Shown in pieces: positions 53,618-64,000 of a DNA stretch of 64,000 nt. The DNA is from Draba incana (taxonomy: Eukaryota > Streptophyta > Magnoliopsida > Brassicales > Brassicaceae), in contig OY755213.1 of NCBI GenBank assembly GCA_963576765.1, positions 32,774,218 through 32,838,217 on the forward strand, in the 5' to 3' direction. Made by a program: the position numbers and the translations under genes. The notes under the pieces were generated by a model. It made no database searches and was not told the DNA's origin. It saw nothing but the letters and a program-made list of their open reading frames with translations. Each line of letters begins with the position of its first letter. The stretch's first letter is position 1.

Positions 53618-56600
53618 TCAGTGGAAGACTTGAGGAGCAGTGTAGAACTCAGATTCGAGTAAAAACGGTCTGAGATCTTCTTGATCACACATGAATTGTA
53701 ATGGGAAACACACAAGGTTCCCTCTTGTCTCCTTCAATTTCTCCCACGAGTCACTGCCGCATGGTTTTAGCTTCTCCGGTGCAATCCCGAGGTCGATCGT
53801 CGTGTGACCCAACTTATCTTTCAAAAGAGACGTGTTTAGTCTCAATGCATTCCTATGTTTTAGAATTATGATCAAGAAAATCATTAGATCAATCTCATAT
53901 TGAGGAAAATAAATGTTAAATTTAGTATTTTCTTTTTCATAAATTTATGGACAATTAACCGTATGTACCTTGAGCGTATATGTTCATTCGGGACGCAAGA
54001 GAAGACTTGGTCGTAAATGTCGGTGTTCTTCTGAGCAGTCGCCATCCACAAGTCTTTGTATGTTCCATCATTGATTGGATCTTTAATCATTTTCATCTAA
54101 AACACCAAAATAAAATTGAACATTTTAGAAGTTGCTATGAAGTTAACTAGGGTTAAAAGAAGCTTTAGGCTTAAGAGTCTTTTAGTATGGATACCACCAA
54201 GTCTTGTGTTAGATAGACTCAAAATGAAAATAAAGTTTTCTTAAGTCAAGATTATAAAGTATAGACAATTTTAGAAAATTTGTAAAAATTACCTCTCCGG
54301 CTTGAAGGCCGAGATGCTCCGACCACAGGGAACATCTGAGACTATACGAGAATTTTCCGGCCATCCATTTCACTCCGTTCATTGAAGATTCCATGAATTC
54401 TTTGTCTTCGATCACAACTCCGATCTGAAACACAAATCGATTTTAATGAATTCAAAAACTCCTTTTTTTGTTTCCATAAAGATTCAAATGAACTTGTGGA
54501 TTACCTCGGAGTCTCTTGAGCCTAGTAAACTCCGATCATTTATATTAGAAGATCCGATCACCGCGATCCGGTCATCAACAATCATTAGCTTGCTGTGCAC
54601 GTAAATCTGGCTAGTGGCAATAGGACCACCCTCGAACAACCTTCCGTATGATCTCAAACCATAGAAAGAGATGTAATCTTGTGTCTTGGGACCGAGTAAA
54701 GTGTTAAGGTTGTCAAGAATCGAAGTTCGTTCTCTAGAGATCGTACGGTATTGCCAATGCATCAGTGCTCGAACCGTGGCTGCTCCAAAGTCATCAATAC
54801 CTCCCTGTTTAATGTCAACAAAAAAATGATTGGCATCATGGTTTTATTTCGAAAACAATTTGCGATTGCGATTGGAAGAAGCTAAAAATACCTGAAATCC
54901 AGGGAGGAGCGGTATAACGACCACAACACGAAAGCATTTTTTCTCTTCATGAGCCTTCAAAATGCGTCTGTATATCGCTTCAAGAACACGGTTTAGAATC
55001 GTCTCATCTTTTTCTAGGCCGGAGATGAAGAATTGGTTCTGGTATAAAAAAAATGAGGATTAAGAGATTAGATTGATCGAAGATCAAGAGATTTTATATG
55101 AAAATATTTGAATGATCAATTTAATTAATACCTCAATGTAGATAAAATGTTCGGCGTTTTGGATAAGCGTACAATAAGCTCGATGAATGCTATCTTCGGG
55201 CTGGCTTGTACCTGCGGACCATTGGCTAACACTTCTGATGATCTGACACCGGCAATCGCTTTGATTCCCAATCTGCCACCACCACTCGTTCGCAATCTCG
55301 TCTTGATCGCTTTCCTCTAAAGTTTCTTCATCATTACCGTTAGACTGATTGAGATCTCTTCTGCTGGCGAAATCCGCATCGGTTTCTTGCGGGAGAAGCA
55401 AAGGGATATCTTGGGGAGGTGAAGCCGAGGAGGAAAAGTCTTGTCTAGAGAAAACAACGGGTTTTTCGGGGTCTTCCTCTGTTTTAACCGCGACAATATC
55501 GATCGCTCTAGTTCCCAAGTAGTGAGGGAGAACCATATGGTGGTGAGGCATCAACAATGGAATCGTCTGTTCATTAGGTGCCTTATTTCTCTAATTTAAC
55601 AAAAAAACTAAAATATATTAAAACCATGATTTCAAAAGGCAAACGCTAAAAGACTACAATCTCTCTACATTGCCATTACCTTAGAGTGGTTCCACCGCTG
55701 AACGAAATGTCGAGCCACATCACGACAAGGCGGTCCCCAAAGAGCGCAGTGGACATCGTGCCACGGCATTCTCGGGTATTTTCTCCGGTCTAGCTCGTCT
55801 ATCATTGTTTCTTCCCATGAATTTGGTTCAGATTCTCTGATGATAGATATAGCAATTTGTCGTAAGAAAGATAATTCCTTTGTTAGAAAAAAAATTAGAA
55901 TAGCTTAGGATCTTACCGAGGATTATAATAATCCTTTCCTGGCCATATATGAGGAGGGAAATCTCCGATCTTGTGTTCCGCTGTATCATAGCGGCCGAAA
56001 CACAGATCTATCCCTCCAATGAAGCAAACTTGGTAATCTACAATCACTATCTTTTCGTGGTGCGACCTGGAACGCCAATGATTTCAACTTAAGTGATAGC
56101 TAATTAAGTAGTTAAGTAAATCAACGGGGTTCGGTTAAAACTGTACCAAAGGTAAATGCCGGTAGAGAGATGGTCTGGATAACGAAGAACTTTGACGTTC
56201 TCGTGAATGTTTTGAAGCAGTTTCTTGCTGTACATACTGTTGATTTTCAAAGCAATTTGAACTTCCTTATACAGAAGAATATAAATCTGCAACAAATTTA
56301 AAAGTATTAGAGTTTTCGTTTACAACAAAAACCAATCAAATACATTGGGAGAAATGTAATCTTATCAAGCATACCTTAACGCCTTGTTTTGCTTTTGTCT
56401 CTAGCAATGCATCAAGCCGTAAAGACGGATGATCTTCAAACGGTCGTTTGAGATATAGCTCCGGACATAACCACCAACCAGTCATAAATATCTGCAAATG
56501 AAATGTCAGATATAAAACTTCATTAAACTCCTCATGTATTATTATGATATGATTATCAAATTATGAGTTGAGGCAAAGAAATGTAACCTCTGATGTTGCG

Positions 56601-59216
56601 TTTTGGATTGCAAAGGCGATCGCTTCAAACGCAGTGTGACCGTCTATGAACCATTGAGCCTGGCTGCCGTCCGATGTCAAACCTCTAGGCGGAGCAAACG
56701 AACCAAACCGATGTGGACTATACCAACCAGCTTCGTCCACGGCCTTAACCCACTCTTTAACTTTCCCACTGCTTGTAGTTCTTAGCCTCACGGTTCGGTC
56801 GCCACTTGTCACCTTAAAGCCATAGCGCAACGGATTGCGTTCCTTCACCTGTTCAGCCAAACGCGGCTGCTCGGAACACTCTTTTGTATCATGGAACCGC
56901 GATAAGTCAAACACCATTATATCTAGAAGCTTTCCGCTAAATGGATCTTCTAGTAACGCCAAGAATCCCGGTTTCAAAACCGCCCAAACCTGAAAACAAA
57001 GAAGCGGAAATGATTCATCTTGGCGAGAACATTTCGGAAAATTTACAAAAACCCGAGTTTATTTTGTCCAAACCTTTATCCAGCTAGTTCCGAAGCAGCC
57101 GAGACAATGCGAAGGAAGACAACATCGACCACCATCAGACCCATGGACATTTCTCAGGTGCTTCACTGTGACATATCCTTCTTTCATTTTCAAACCGTAC
57201 TCTCTAGCAAACGAAAGTCTAGAGACTTCAAGGAACTTGCACACCTGCGGATACGTTTTAAGTGTGACTTTGTTAGTTACTTGAACATAATGTTTCCAAT
57301 CAAGGATATAAGTGGTTCAAAAAAGGGGGATAGTGCTCGGTACAAAGTTAAGGAAACTCTACATCTTTTCTATTAAGAAAATTTTGCGGGAGAAAGAAGC
57401 AAAACCTAAGGAAAAAATTGGTATGAAATTCAGGGCGGATTATGAAGGTACGAAGAATCTAAGGAGAAACGGGCAATATCTTAAAACTGATACTCCGGGA
57501 AATGTGCTGGTGTTGAAGTTGGAGATGAATTTCAATATAGAATCGAGCTGAACATTCTTGGTATACACAAACCAAGTCAAGGGGGTATTGATTATACGAA
57601 AGATAAAAAAAAGGCAAACTAGTTGGTATGAGTATTAATCAACTAGTTTCCGTTTCTTATTTTCGTCTAATTAATAATCCCTTCACTTGGTTTATGTATA
57701 CCAAGATTGTACAGTTCCATTATGTACTGAAACTCATCTTCGACTTCAACACCATGCACACTTCCTATAACCGAAGTATTGGCTTTAAGATATTGCCCGT
57801 TTGTCGTGATTTTTGCATAGCTTCATAAGCCGCCCTGAATTTCTAACATTTTTTTTTCCTTAGGCCTTGCATCTTTCTCCTGCAAAATTTTTCTACAAGC
57901 TACAGAGAAAAAACATAGAGTTTTCTTACTTTGTAAGAGCACTATACTCGGTTTTGGAACCACTTGGACACAAAAGAGAAAGCCCAATATCCATAACCGA
58001 GGCTTTTGAGCTAAATTCTCTTTACATCCTTGATCAAAAACATTCATGTTCAAGTAACTAACAAAGTCACATTCATAGTCAGAAAAAAGAAGAAGTCAAA
58101 CCTCTTTGGAATTTACAATGTCCAAGTTCCCTAGAAACAGATTCAAGTATCCTTGCATTGCGGTTCTCCCACGGTCTACAACCGTCTCTGACCGGCCTAA
58201 TCTAGGACGGATGATTGAAAACGCTGCACGAGAAGGAACATTCCTGCACAACATAGAAATTTACATAAAACATCGGTCATATAGAAAATTTTTACTCGAA
58301 TGGATAAAACCGAAAAGGTTTCTGATTTTTAAAAGCACCTGTTCTTGACACTATCTTCAGTGTAGTTTAGAGGAAAAGCACCATCGTCGGGTTCTTCATC
58401 ATCTTGCACAACTGTTCCTTGCATATCAAAGATCCCCAAGCTATGCAGCCAATCTCTAACCTGTCCAAAACCATAATTTTTCGAGTTACAAAGAAATCTT
58501 TTTTTTTGTAAGCGTGTTAGAAAATCTGCAAACTAGGAAATTCTGACCTGTTCTTGCTTCTCGTGTAGTTCTTCAATGATCAAACGTTTCTTCAAAGCAA
58601 AATGTAGGTATAGAACTTGAGAAGCTTTCTTCTTTAATGTCCATTTGAACTACACACACCAAAAAACAGAGCATAACAGTTTCAATATATCTGTTTTGTT
58701 ACTTATTAATACAGAACACAAACTTATTGAGAAAAAAACCATTAAATTGCATATTTGCATGTAAGAAACTTCGTTTTCTATCAAATTCTCTTCATTGTGA
58801 ATTCTTTTTCATAAATCAAAATTTTCTAGATGGATTGGAAGGAAAAAAAAAGATAATTCAAAATGAAACTATAGTCAATTTGGTCATAAAATCAAACCCT
58901 AATGAAAATTTAAGAGATGAATTTTAATCTCTTCTAAATTACAAGACGACATTGTAAATTAAGTATGTATATGCGTATAGATAATACAAACCTGTTTATA
59001 CTGAAGCTCCAAGGTGTAAGAAAGAAGCAACGGGCTAACATCGGTAGTATCCGGTGGCGAGACGGAGACGATCGCCGCCTTCGGAAGCTCGTCAAATATC
59101 TGACAACCGCCGCCGAGAGAATAAATCGCCGCCGCATCAGCTCCGGAATTTCTGGAGCTTCTGACGACGCCGTCAGATTTAACGCCGTTAGCAACTAGCA
59201 ACTTCTCCGACGACAT
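53618..59216 (-). CDS. PLDZ2: Phospholipase D zeta 2 (PX-PH type)
   Basis: It hydrolyses phosphatidylcholine to phosphatidic acid. PLD zeta 2 acts in vesicle traffic, auxin response and phosphate-starvation lipid turnover. Sixteen exons on the minus strand: 59216-58992, 58649-58548, 58460-58339, 58243-58102, 57244-57074, 56989-56588, 56491-56375, 56286-56147, 56066-55917, 55836-55680, 55590-55132, 55038-54892, 54804-54505, 54424-54293, 54096-53969, 53852-53618. They sum to 1,042 aa, close to the Arabidopsis protein. A PX domain (ELQYKQ, FKWTLKKKASQVLYLH) comes first, then PH (CFGTSWIKVW, KPGFLALLEDPFSGKLLD), with no C2 domain. The two catalytic HKD motifs are SHHEKIVIVDYQ (exon 9) and YVHSKLMIVDDRIAVIGSSN (exon 13). 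The start MSSEKLL matches the family. Intron 4 is 857 bp and holds an inverted SUVH repeat, yet its splice sites are normal. Confidence 0.95.
57263..58071. repeat. Inverted repeat of an SUVH5/6-like gene fragment in PLDZ2 intron 4
   Basis: The left arm (57263-57577) and the right arm (57681-58071) are inverted copies of one sequence, with a ~100-bp loop. The outermost bases TGTGACTTTGTTAGTTACTT are shared. Read on plus in the left arm and minus in the right, they encode in broken frames SARYKVKETLHLF, EAKPKEK, RNGQYLKT and ELNILGIHKPSQGGIDY. This matches the region entering the SRA domain of SUVH histone H3K9 methyltransferases. Arms differ by small indels and a ~50-bp extra piece in the right arm. 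The repeat almost fills the intron. Confidence 0.75.
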
Positions 59217-60480
59217 CGATTAATTTTCTCCTCACCGTCGTCAAAACTCGCCGTCTTTTTTTAGCACGATGACATGTGCGAATAAATTCGAGATTTCGCT
59301 GATCAATAATTCGGGTTTTATGCATATATACATGTATGTGTGTTTGGCTTTTTAGAACTAAGGTTTTATATGTGCTGGCAAATCGTAGGCGAGTGGTACC
59401 GTGACGTTAGGTTTAACGAATGTATCCAGTTGTGTTGTGAGATATATAGGAGTAATTAGGGATCCAAGTAATTATGAGTGTATATTTGTTAGGATTTTAG
59501 AATATATATTTGATGTATTTTATTCAAAAATTATATATTCTTTCCTTGATTATAGCAAACAGTATTCAGAAAGTGAGATAATGAGAATATTTAAAGGAAA
59601 AAAAACAGAAAGTAAGATATCAAAAAGATTATGGGGGCAAAATATATAGATTTTGTGATGGCAACTAATAAATTTTTTAATAATTAACAAAAGAATTTCA
59701 TTTTCGAGGGTCAATTTGGTCTTTGATGCAAGAGGTGTTGTTGTGCCTTGTGCGAAGTATATGCCAGCAAAGTATCAAACGACAAGAATATCCCAATAAT
59801 TTTGTGCTTCATCCGATCAGAATATTCCCAAGAAACACTTAAAATATTCGTATAACATGTGATTAGGCAAAAATGATTAGTGTCTCCCCCTCCACTTTTG
59901 TTCATGTAATTACAATATATTAGTATGTAACTTAAGCTTTTGGTATAAAATCTTAACATTAAAACCAAAAAAAAAAAAAAAAAAACAAAATACTATATGA
60001 TCTAGAATTTTCCTTCGTCTGACTATTTAAAGGAGTATTATTTATGTACTATTGTACAAACCATAATTAATAATTATAGCGTATACGCATCTACATAGTT
60101 AATCTCGCCATACAGTTTCGTATATAATACATTTTCAACGGAAAAACGTAACAATTTTAGAATTAGATCATCTCCTGGAAATTATAGTTGTTCATCTAAA
60201 GAAATACGTAAACAAAGTTAAATTACCGTTCAAACAGTGTATAAAAATAAAACTTAAATATAGAATAGAAACTTTCATAATTGAATTTAACACACACGAA
60301 AATATTCATTATTGAACCATCACTTTCATGCTAGGATAGTCAAATTTCATTTTCATCATCCAAATAATGATAATTGGTAAGAAAACTTCAACAAATAAAT
60401 TTGTAAAAATGTTTGTGAATGATATATGCCACTACAATCACTAATTTAGTCTCCTCTCCGTTAAAATAAAAAGCTTCGGA
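59217..60480 (-). promoter_or_regulatory. PLDZ2 upstream region
   Basis: The region carries the P1BS pair at 59786-59827, about 570-610 bp before the start codon. The rest is AT-rich with an A-run at 59967-59985. Nothing else is called. Confidence 0.5.
59786..59827 (-). promoter_or_regulatory. Two P1BS motifs (PHR1-binding), PLDZ2 enhancer
   Basis: GAATATCC at 59786-59793 and GAATATTC at 59820-59827 both fit GNATATNC, the site bound by PHR1-type phosphate-starvation regulators. They are 34 bp apart. A PLDZ2 low-phosphate enhancer containing two P1BS is known in Arabidopsis. Confidence 0.75.
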
Positions 60481-60494
60481 TTGAAATTTTTTAT

Positions 60495-60870
60495 TCGAAA
60501 TTAAATGAGATACTTTGTGGTCAATAAAATTGTATCAATCTAGATGATTCAAGTGCAAGGAAGGAAACCTAGATTTTCATATGTACTAAATGGAACATCC
60601 ATAATTTATTACACTTTATACAAGCGATAATATTAAATACTTAACATTCTCTAGGATTCCTTCTTCAAGGACTATTACAAATAAGGGTGGAAATTGCAAA
60701 TGAAGGTTCCAACTTTTAATTGGGCTAATATTTCACAAATTGGGCCTTGCATTTAAGAATGTGATGCTAAAAAATATGAACCGGTTCAAACCAAACCAGA
60801 GCTCCAGTTTTTCTACAAAGGCAATGAACTTTAGCAAGTGAAGCCATATAATCATCAGACCTAAAATAAG
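60495..60870. repeat. Duplicated ~370-bp segment, copy 1
   Basis: From AGATGATTCAAGTGCAAG to CATATAATCATCAGACC the sequence is ~93% the same as 63492-63840, in direct orientation. AACCGGTTCAAACCAAACC and AATTGGGCTAATATTTC are landmark blocks. Confidence 0.85.
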
Positions 60871-60949
60871 TTCTTATTGTTGACTTGATCAGCAAGATAA
60901 CTTCTTGTTTCTGAACTAGTTTGCGTTTTCTTTCCTCCCACCCACAGAT

Positions 60950-61097
60950 TCAGGGTCTGACAAGAAGTTGAGAACACTGGACAAGGGCAGCGAAAAGTTT
61001 TCTTGCAGTTCCTGCTTCTTCAAATGCGACAGCCTTGATGATCTTACCTTCTCCGTATTTGACCCCATGCTCTTCTTTTCTCCTCATTAAGATGAAA
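60950..61097 (-). pseudogene. Unrecognised C-terminal coding fragment
   Basis: The minus-strand frame reads SSISSFILMRRKEEHGVKYG, EGKIIKAVAFEEAGTARKLF, AALVQCSQLLVRP and stop. The amphipathic ALVQCSQLL tail looks genuinely coding, but the family is not recognised and no upstream exons are evident. It sits next to repeat copy 1, whose partner at 63.5-63.8 kb may flank a similar fragment beyond the window. Confidence 0.3.
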
Positions 61098-61139
61098 GAG
61101 GAGATGGATGACATGGTTGCAAGACAAGAGGCCGAGGGA

Positions 61140-63490
61140 GAAGAAGAAGGCAAAGAATAATGCCGAGGAGAAATCAGAGGCAAGTTCTCTCTTAATGAAA
61201 CATTTTTTGGACAGAAAATCTGATTCTCAGAAACAAGTACCACTTCAAAAATACTGTTGCAATTTATACAGCCTCATTTTCATATCTACTAGTCAGTTTT
61301 GTCATTTTGATTGACTGAGTGACTTTTGTTGGTGTATACAACATTGAAGGCAAACAACTTTGGAGAGTGTCACCATTAAGAATGCTCTTAGAGCGCGTGG
61401 CCAAGTGCCCATGGTCAAAGTTGTTAATTAAGGTTATTAAAAGGTTGTTCATTTTGGATAATTAACGAACTTGAATCGTTTCTATTTATGGATAGTTTAT
61501 TATATGGATGATCAAATCACTAGAAAAAAATGCTCTTACTTAATTAAAGATGATAAAGCTCTGAATTACGTTCCGTACAATGGAACAAAAATGCATATTG
61601 TGTTGTTACATGTTGTACGTTAATAGTAGTAGTATGCGTGCACTTAGCTTAATGTATTTGTTTGATGTATATAAAAACAAGACATAATGGTGTTTGATGT
61701 GCATAGGGTGTCGTTTAGACATAATGTGCATAGGGTGTCGGATAGACATAATGCGCATAGGGTGTTTGATGTATATAAAAACACTTAAGCTCATAAAATA
61801 ATATTTGTTTCGAATATTTGCTTCTTTGTTTGGGCAACGAAGCTTACAAAATATTATAATGTTCTAAAGTCTAAACTTCCAATCATAATAGAATTTTATT
61901 CCGATAATTATGAGATTCTTTTTATGAAGTGTATCTTAGCACCATATTTTTCAGTTTAAGGTAGCAAGGTTAGAGTGTATACTGTTGAATACATAGATAC
62001 CATTTGGTATACAAAAATGTAAGTGACAAGACAACGATGAATGTAAATGGAATTGCTAGTCTATTTTTTAATTAAAAGGTGTAATAACTTTATTTTTCAT
62101 TAAGAGCATTTCCTGTGAACATATATTAATACACAAAATAAGGAGAGTAACAAAAGGTTATGAAACGGTGGTTTCGAATATGTACGACATTTATCTTAGA
62201 AATATAATTAAAAATTAAATTCCATATTCAACTTTCATATAGTAGATTAAACAAAAACAAAAACAAATAAGCTTAATGAAATTGAAAAAAATAGCCTAAA
62301 CGACACCGTTTGCATAAAATAGCCCGTTTACACACAATGTTTTTTTTATAATTGTTAAGTCCCAAGTTATAAAGCCCATTTTGTTTAATGTGACGTCGTT
62401 TTAATGAAACCTATTTTTACCAATTTAGCAAGTTTACAGAGACCGACTTTATCGTGAAGCAGGGTTTTGAGGGGATTCTCGTATTATCTTCAGAAGGGAG
62501 AGATTTGGCAGCCGAGTAAGCCGCACGTATCCGGTAAGATTTGGGTACCGATTTCTCGATTTTTTTTTAACGTTATTTGGTTATTGTACACTAAGAAGGG
62601 TAGAGAAGTTGAAAAACTCTAATAAGCCTTAAGATACGGGATTAAGATATGCTTAAAGTCAGGCCCGGCCTAAATTTAGGGCCTAAATTTAGAGGACATT
62701 TTTTAGTTAAATTTTTGTTATAGCTATAATTAAAAGAAATTATAAAAATTTTCTACAATAATATTATTCATAAGATTTTGTTTTTCAAATGTTTTTTTAA
62801 TGTTTATGACCTTTTTAATTACTCATTTGAAATTATTAGTTAAAATTTGAAGTTAAAGGTGATAACAAAATTATTTGCGGTCTACCATGTGACAAGAGAG
62901 ATTGAATGGGTTAGCTTTGCATTGAAATATAGATGGTTGAAAAACTCGACAACGTGAGTTTAATTAATGATTTTGCATGCAAAAATACAAGGAGAGCAAT
63001 ATTTCAAAAATAAATTTTATTTTGTTGTTTTTCTTTTATTTCTTACTCAACTATTTGAAATTTTAAACGGTTTAATAGAGTTTTAATGTATTTTTTTATT
63101 TAGATTGTTATTTTTACCGGTTTGGAAAATGTACGAAAAGCATTTTTTACATATATGCATACGACATCCAAAATAATTGGACCGACACTGTTTAGAGTAG
63201 GCGTTTTAGGTCTTTCAATGCTATGTCACTCATACTATTATGAAATGTAACTATTCTGAAACTTATGAAATCAATGTGAATGATGTTGATTGATATATAT
63301 ATATATATATATTATTTTTTGGTGAATGAATGTGAATGATGATGATTGATTGTGTTTGAAAACTAAATGTATTATTAATGTTTTGTTTAAAATGACGAAG
63401 TCAATCGACAGGAGAAGTAATCATGCGGCTCAACAGCCTTTTCGGGTCACTCAACAAACTCAAGAAGGCTGAGTTTCAGATACTTTGTAG
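61140..63490. other. Intergenic, including a 27-bp tandem repeat and a TA microsatellite
   Basis: GTGCATAGGGTGTCG.TTAGACATAAT repeats 2.6 times at about 61698-61765. A (TA)n microsatellite lies at about 63292-63311. No gene is supported. Confidence 0.45.
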
Positions 63491-63491
63491 T

Positions 63492-63840
63492 CTATAAAAT
63501 TGTATCAAATTAGATGATTCAAGTGCAAGAAAGGAAACCTAGATTTTCATATGTACTAAATGGAACATCCATAATTTTGTTACACTTTATCCAAGGGATA
63601 ATATTAAATACCTAACATTCTCTAGGATTTCTTCTTCAAGGACTACTACAAATAAGGGTGGAAATTGCAAATGAAGGTTCCAACTTTTAATTGGGCTAAT
63701 ATTTCACAAATTGGGCCTTACATATAAGAATGTAAGGCTCAAAAAACATGAACCGGTTCAAACCAAACCGGAGCTCCAGTTTCTACAAAGGCAGTGAACT
63801 TTAGCAAGTGAAGCCATATAATCATCAGACCTGAAATAAA
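63492..63840. repeat. Duplicated ~370-bp segment, copy 2
   Basis: Direct-orientation partner of 60495-60870. The copies are separated by about 2.6 kb. Confidence 0.85.
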
Positions 63841-64000
63841 TTTGGAATGAAGAAGCATCAAGAACACCATATCATTGAAACTCTTCATTTTAATTGCTCT
63901 AATTATGTTATAAAGATTCAAACCTCTGTCCATACGGAGATTCACAAGCCGCGGTTATATGAACCTTTGCATTTTCTGATTTACCCTACAAGGAGAATCA
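63841..64000. other. Window edge, nothing recognised
   Basis: No coding exon can be supported before the end. Confidence 0.3.

Noticed and set aside
57312..57551. Independent plus-strand gene of 79 aa inside PLDZ2
   Set aside because: It is one arm of the inverted SUVH fragment. The frame shifts within it and there is no start, SRA core or SET domain.

Overview
The window looks like nuclear DNA of a Brassicaceae plant close to Arabidopsis. The evidence is AT-rich intergenic DNA, GT-AG introns of about 80-400 bp, plant-only families (PX-PH phospholipase D, NF-YA with a miR169 site, plant U1 snRNA promoters) and Brassicaceae transposons. The intact genes occur in the order NF-YA2, cystatin-like genes, VIRILIZER remnant, BTB/POZ protein, EGR-type PP2C, PLD zeta 2. 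From memory this is the A. thaliana order At3g05690 to At3g05630, read backwards. Here the interval is swollen by transposons and duplications. No database search was possible, so family names rest on motifs and recall.

Layout: 0-6 kb holds an 80-bp tandem repeat, a 5'-truncated LINE, two ribosomal-L12-like relics and a formin scrap. 6.4-14 kb is a broken DegP-type protease gene split by an Athila-like LTR retrotransposon (gag and protease only) and one end of a CACTA transposon. 15.8-16.8 kb is a ~940-bp poly(A) retroposon with a 12-bp target duplication. 17.3-19.2 kb is NF-YA2, with uORF, 5'UTR intron and miR169 site. 19.7-29.6 kb is a cystatin-like relic, two related 4-bp-TSD MITEs, Helitron helicase fragments and Helitron ends. 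29.6-36.2 kb carries LINE scraps, two cystatin-like genes plus an orphan exon, and a 974-bp foldback Mutator-like element. 36.6-42 kb is relics: VIRILIZER tail, a second foldback element, a small two-TM ORF with an internal stop, an HMA5 fragment and an acidic-protein fragment. 42.8-44.2 kb is the BTB gene. 44.7-48.4 kb is a tandem pair of U1 snRNA loci (the second lacks the U1A loop), a complete 381-bp TRIM element and an F-box stub. 51.5-59.2 kb is the convergent pair EGR1-like PP2C (+) and PLDZ2 (-). PLDZ2 intron 4 contains an inverted repeat of an SUVH histone-methyltransferase gene fragment, and two P1BS phosphate-starvation motifs lie upstream. 59.2-64 kb is mostly intergenic with a ~370-bp segment present twice.

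No operon logic applies. NF-YA2 (transcription), PLDZ2 (phosphatidic acid and phosphate starvation) and EGR1 (growth under drought) are independent genes. The most unusual signals are the hairpin-forming 12-mer arrays spread through the LTR element, the SUVH hairpin inside PLDZ2, the foldback element with a tRNA-like Pol III promoter in its arms, and the VIRILIZER remnant at what should be the native locus.
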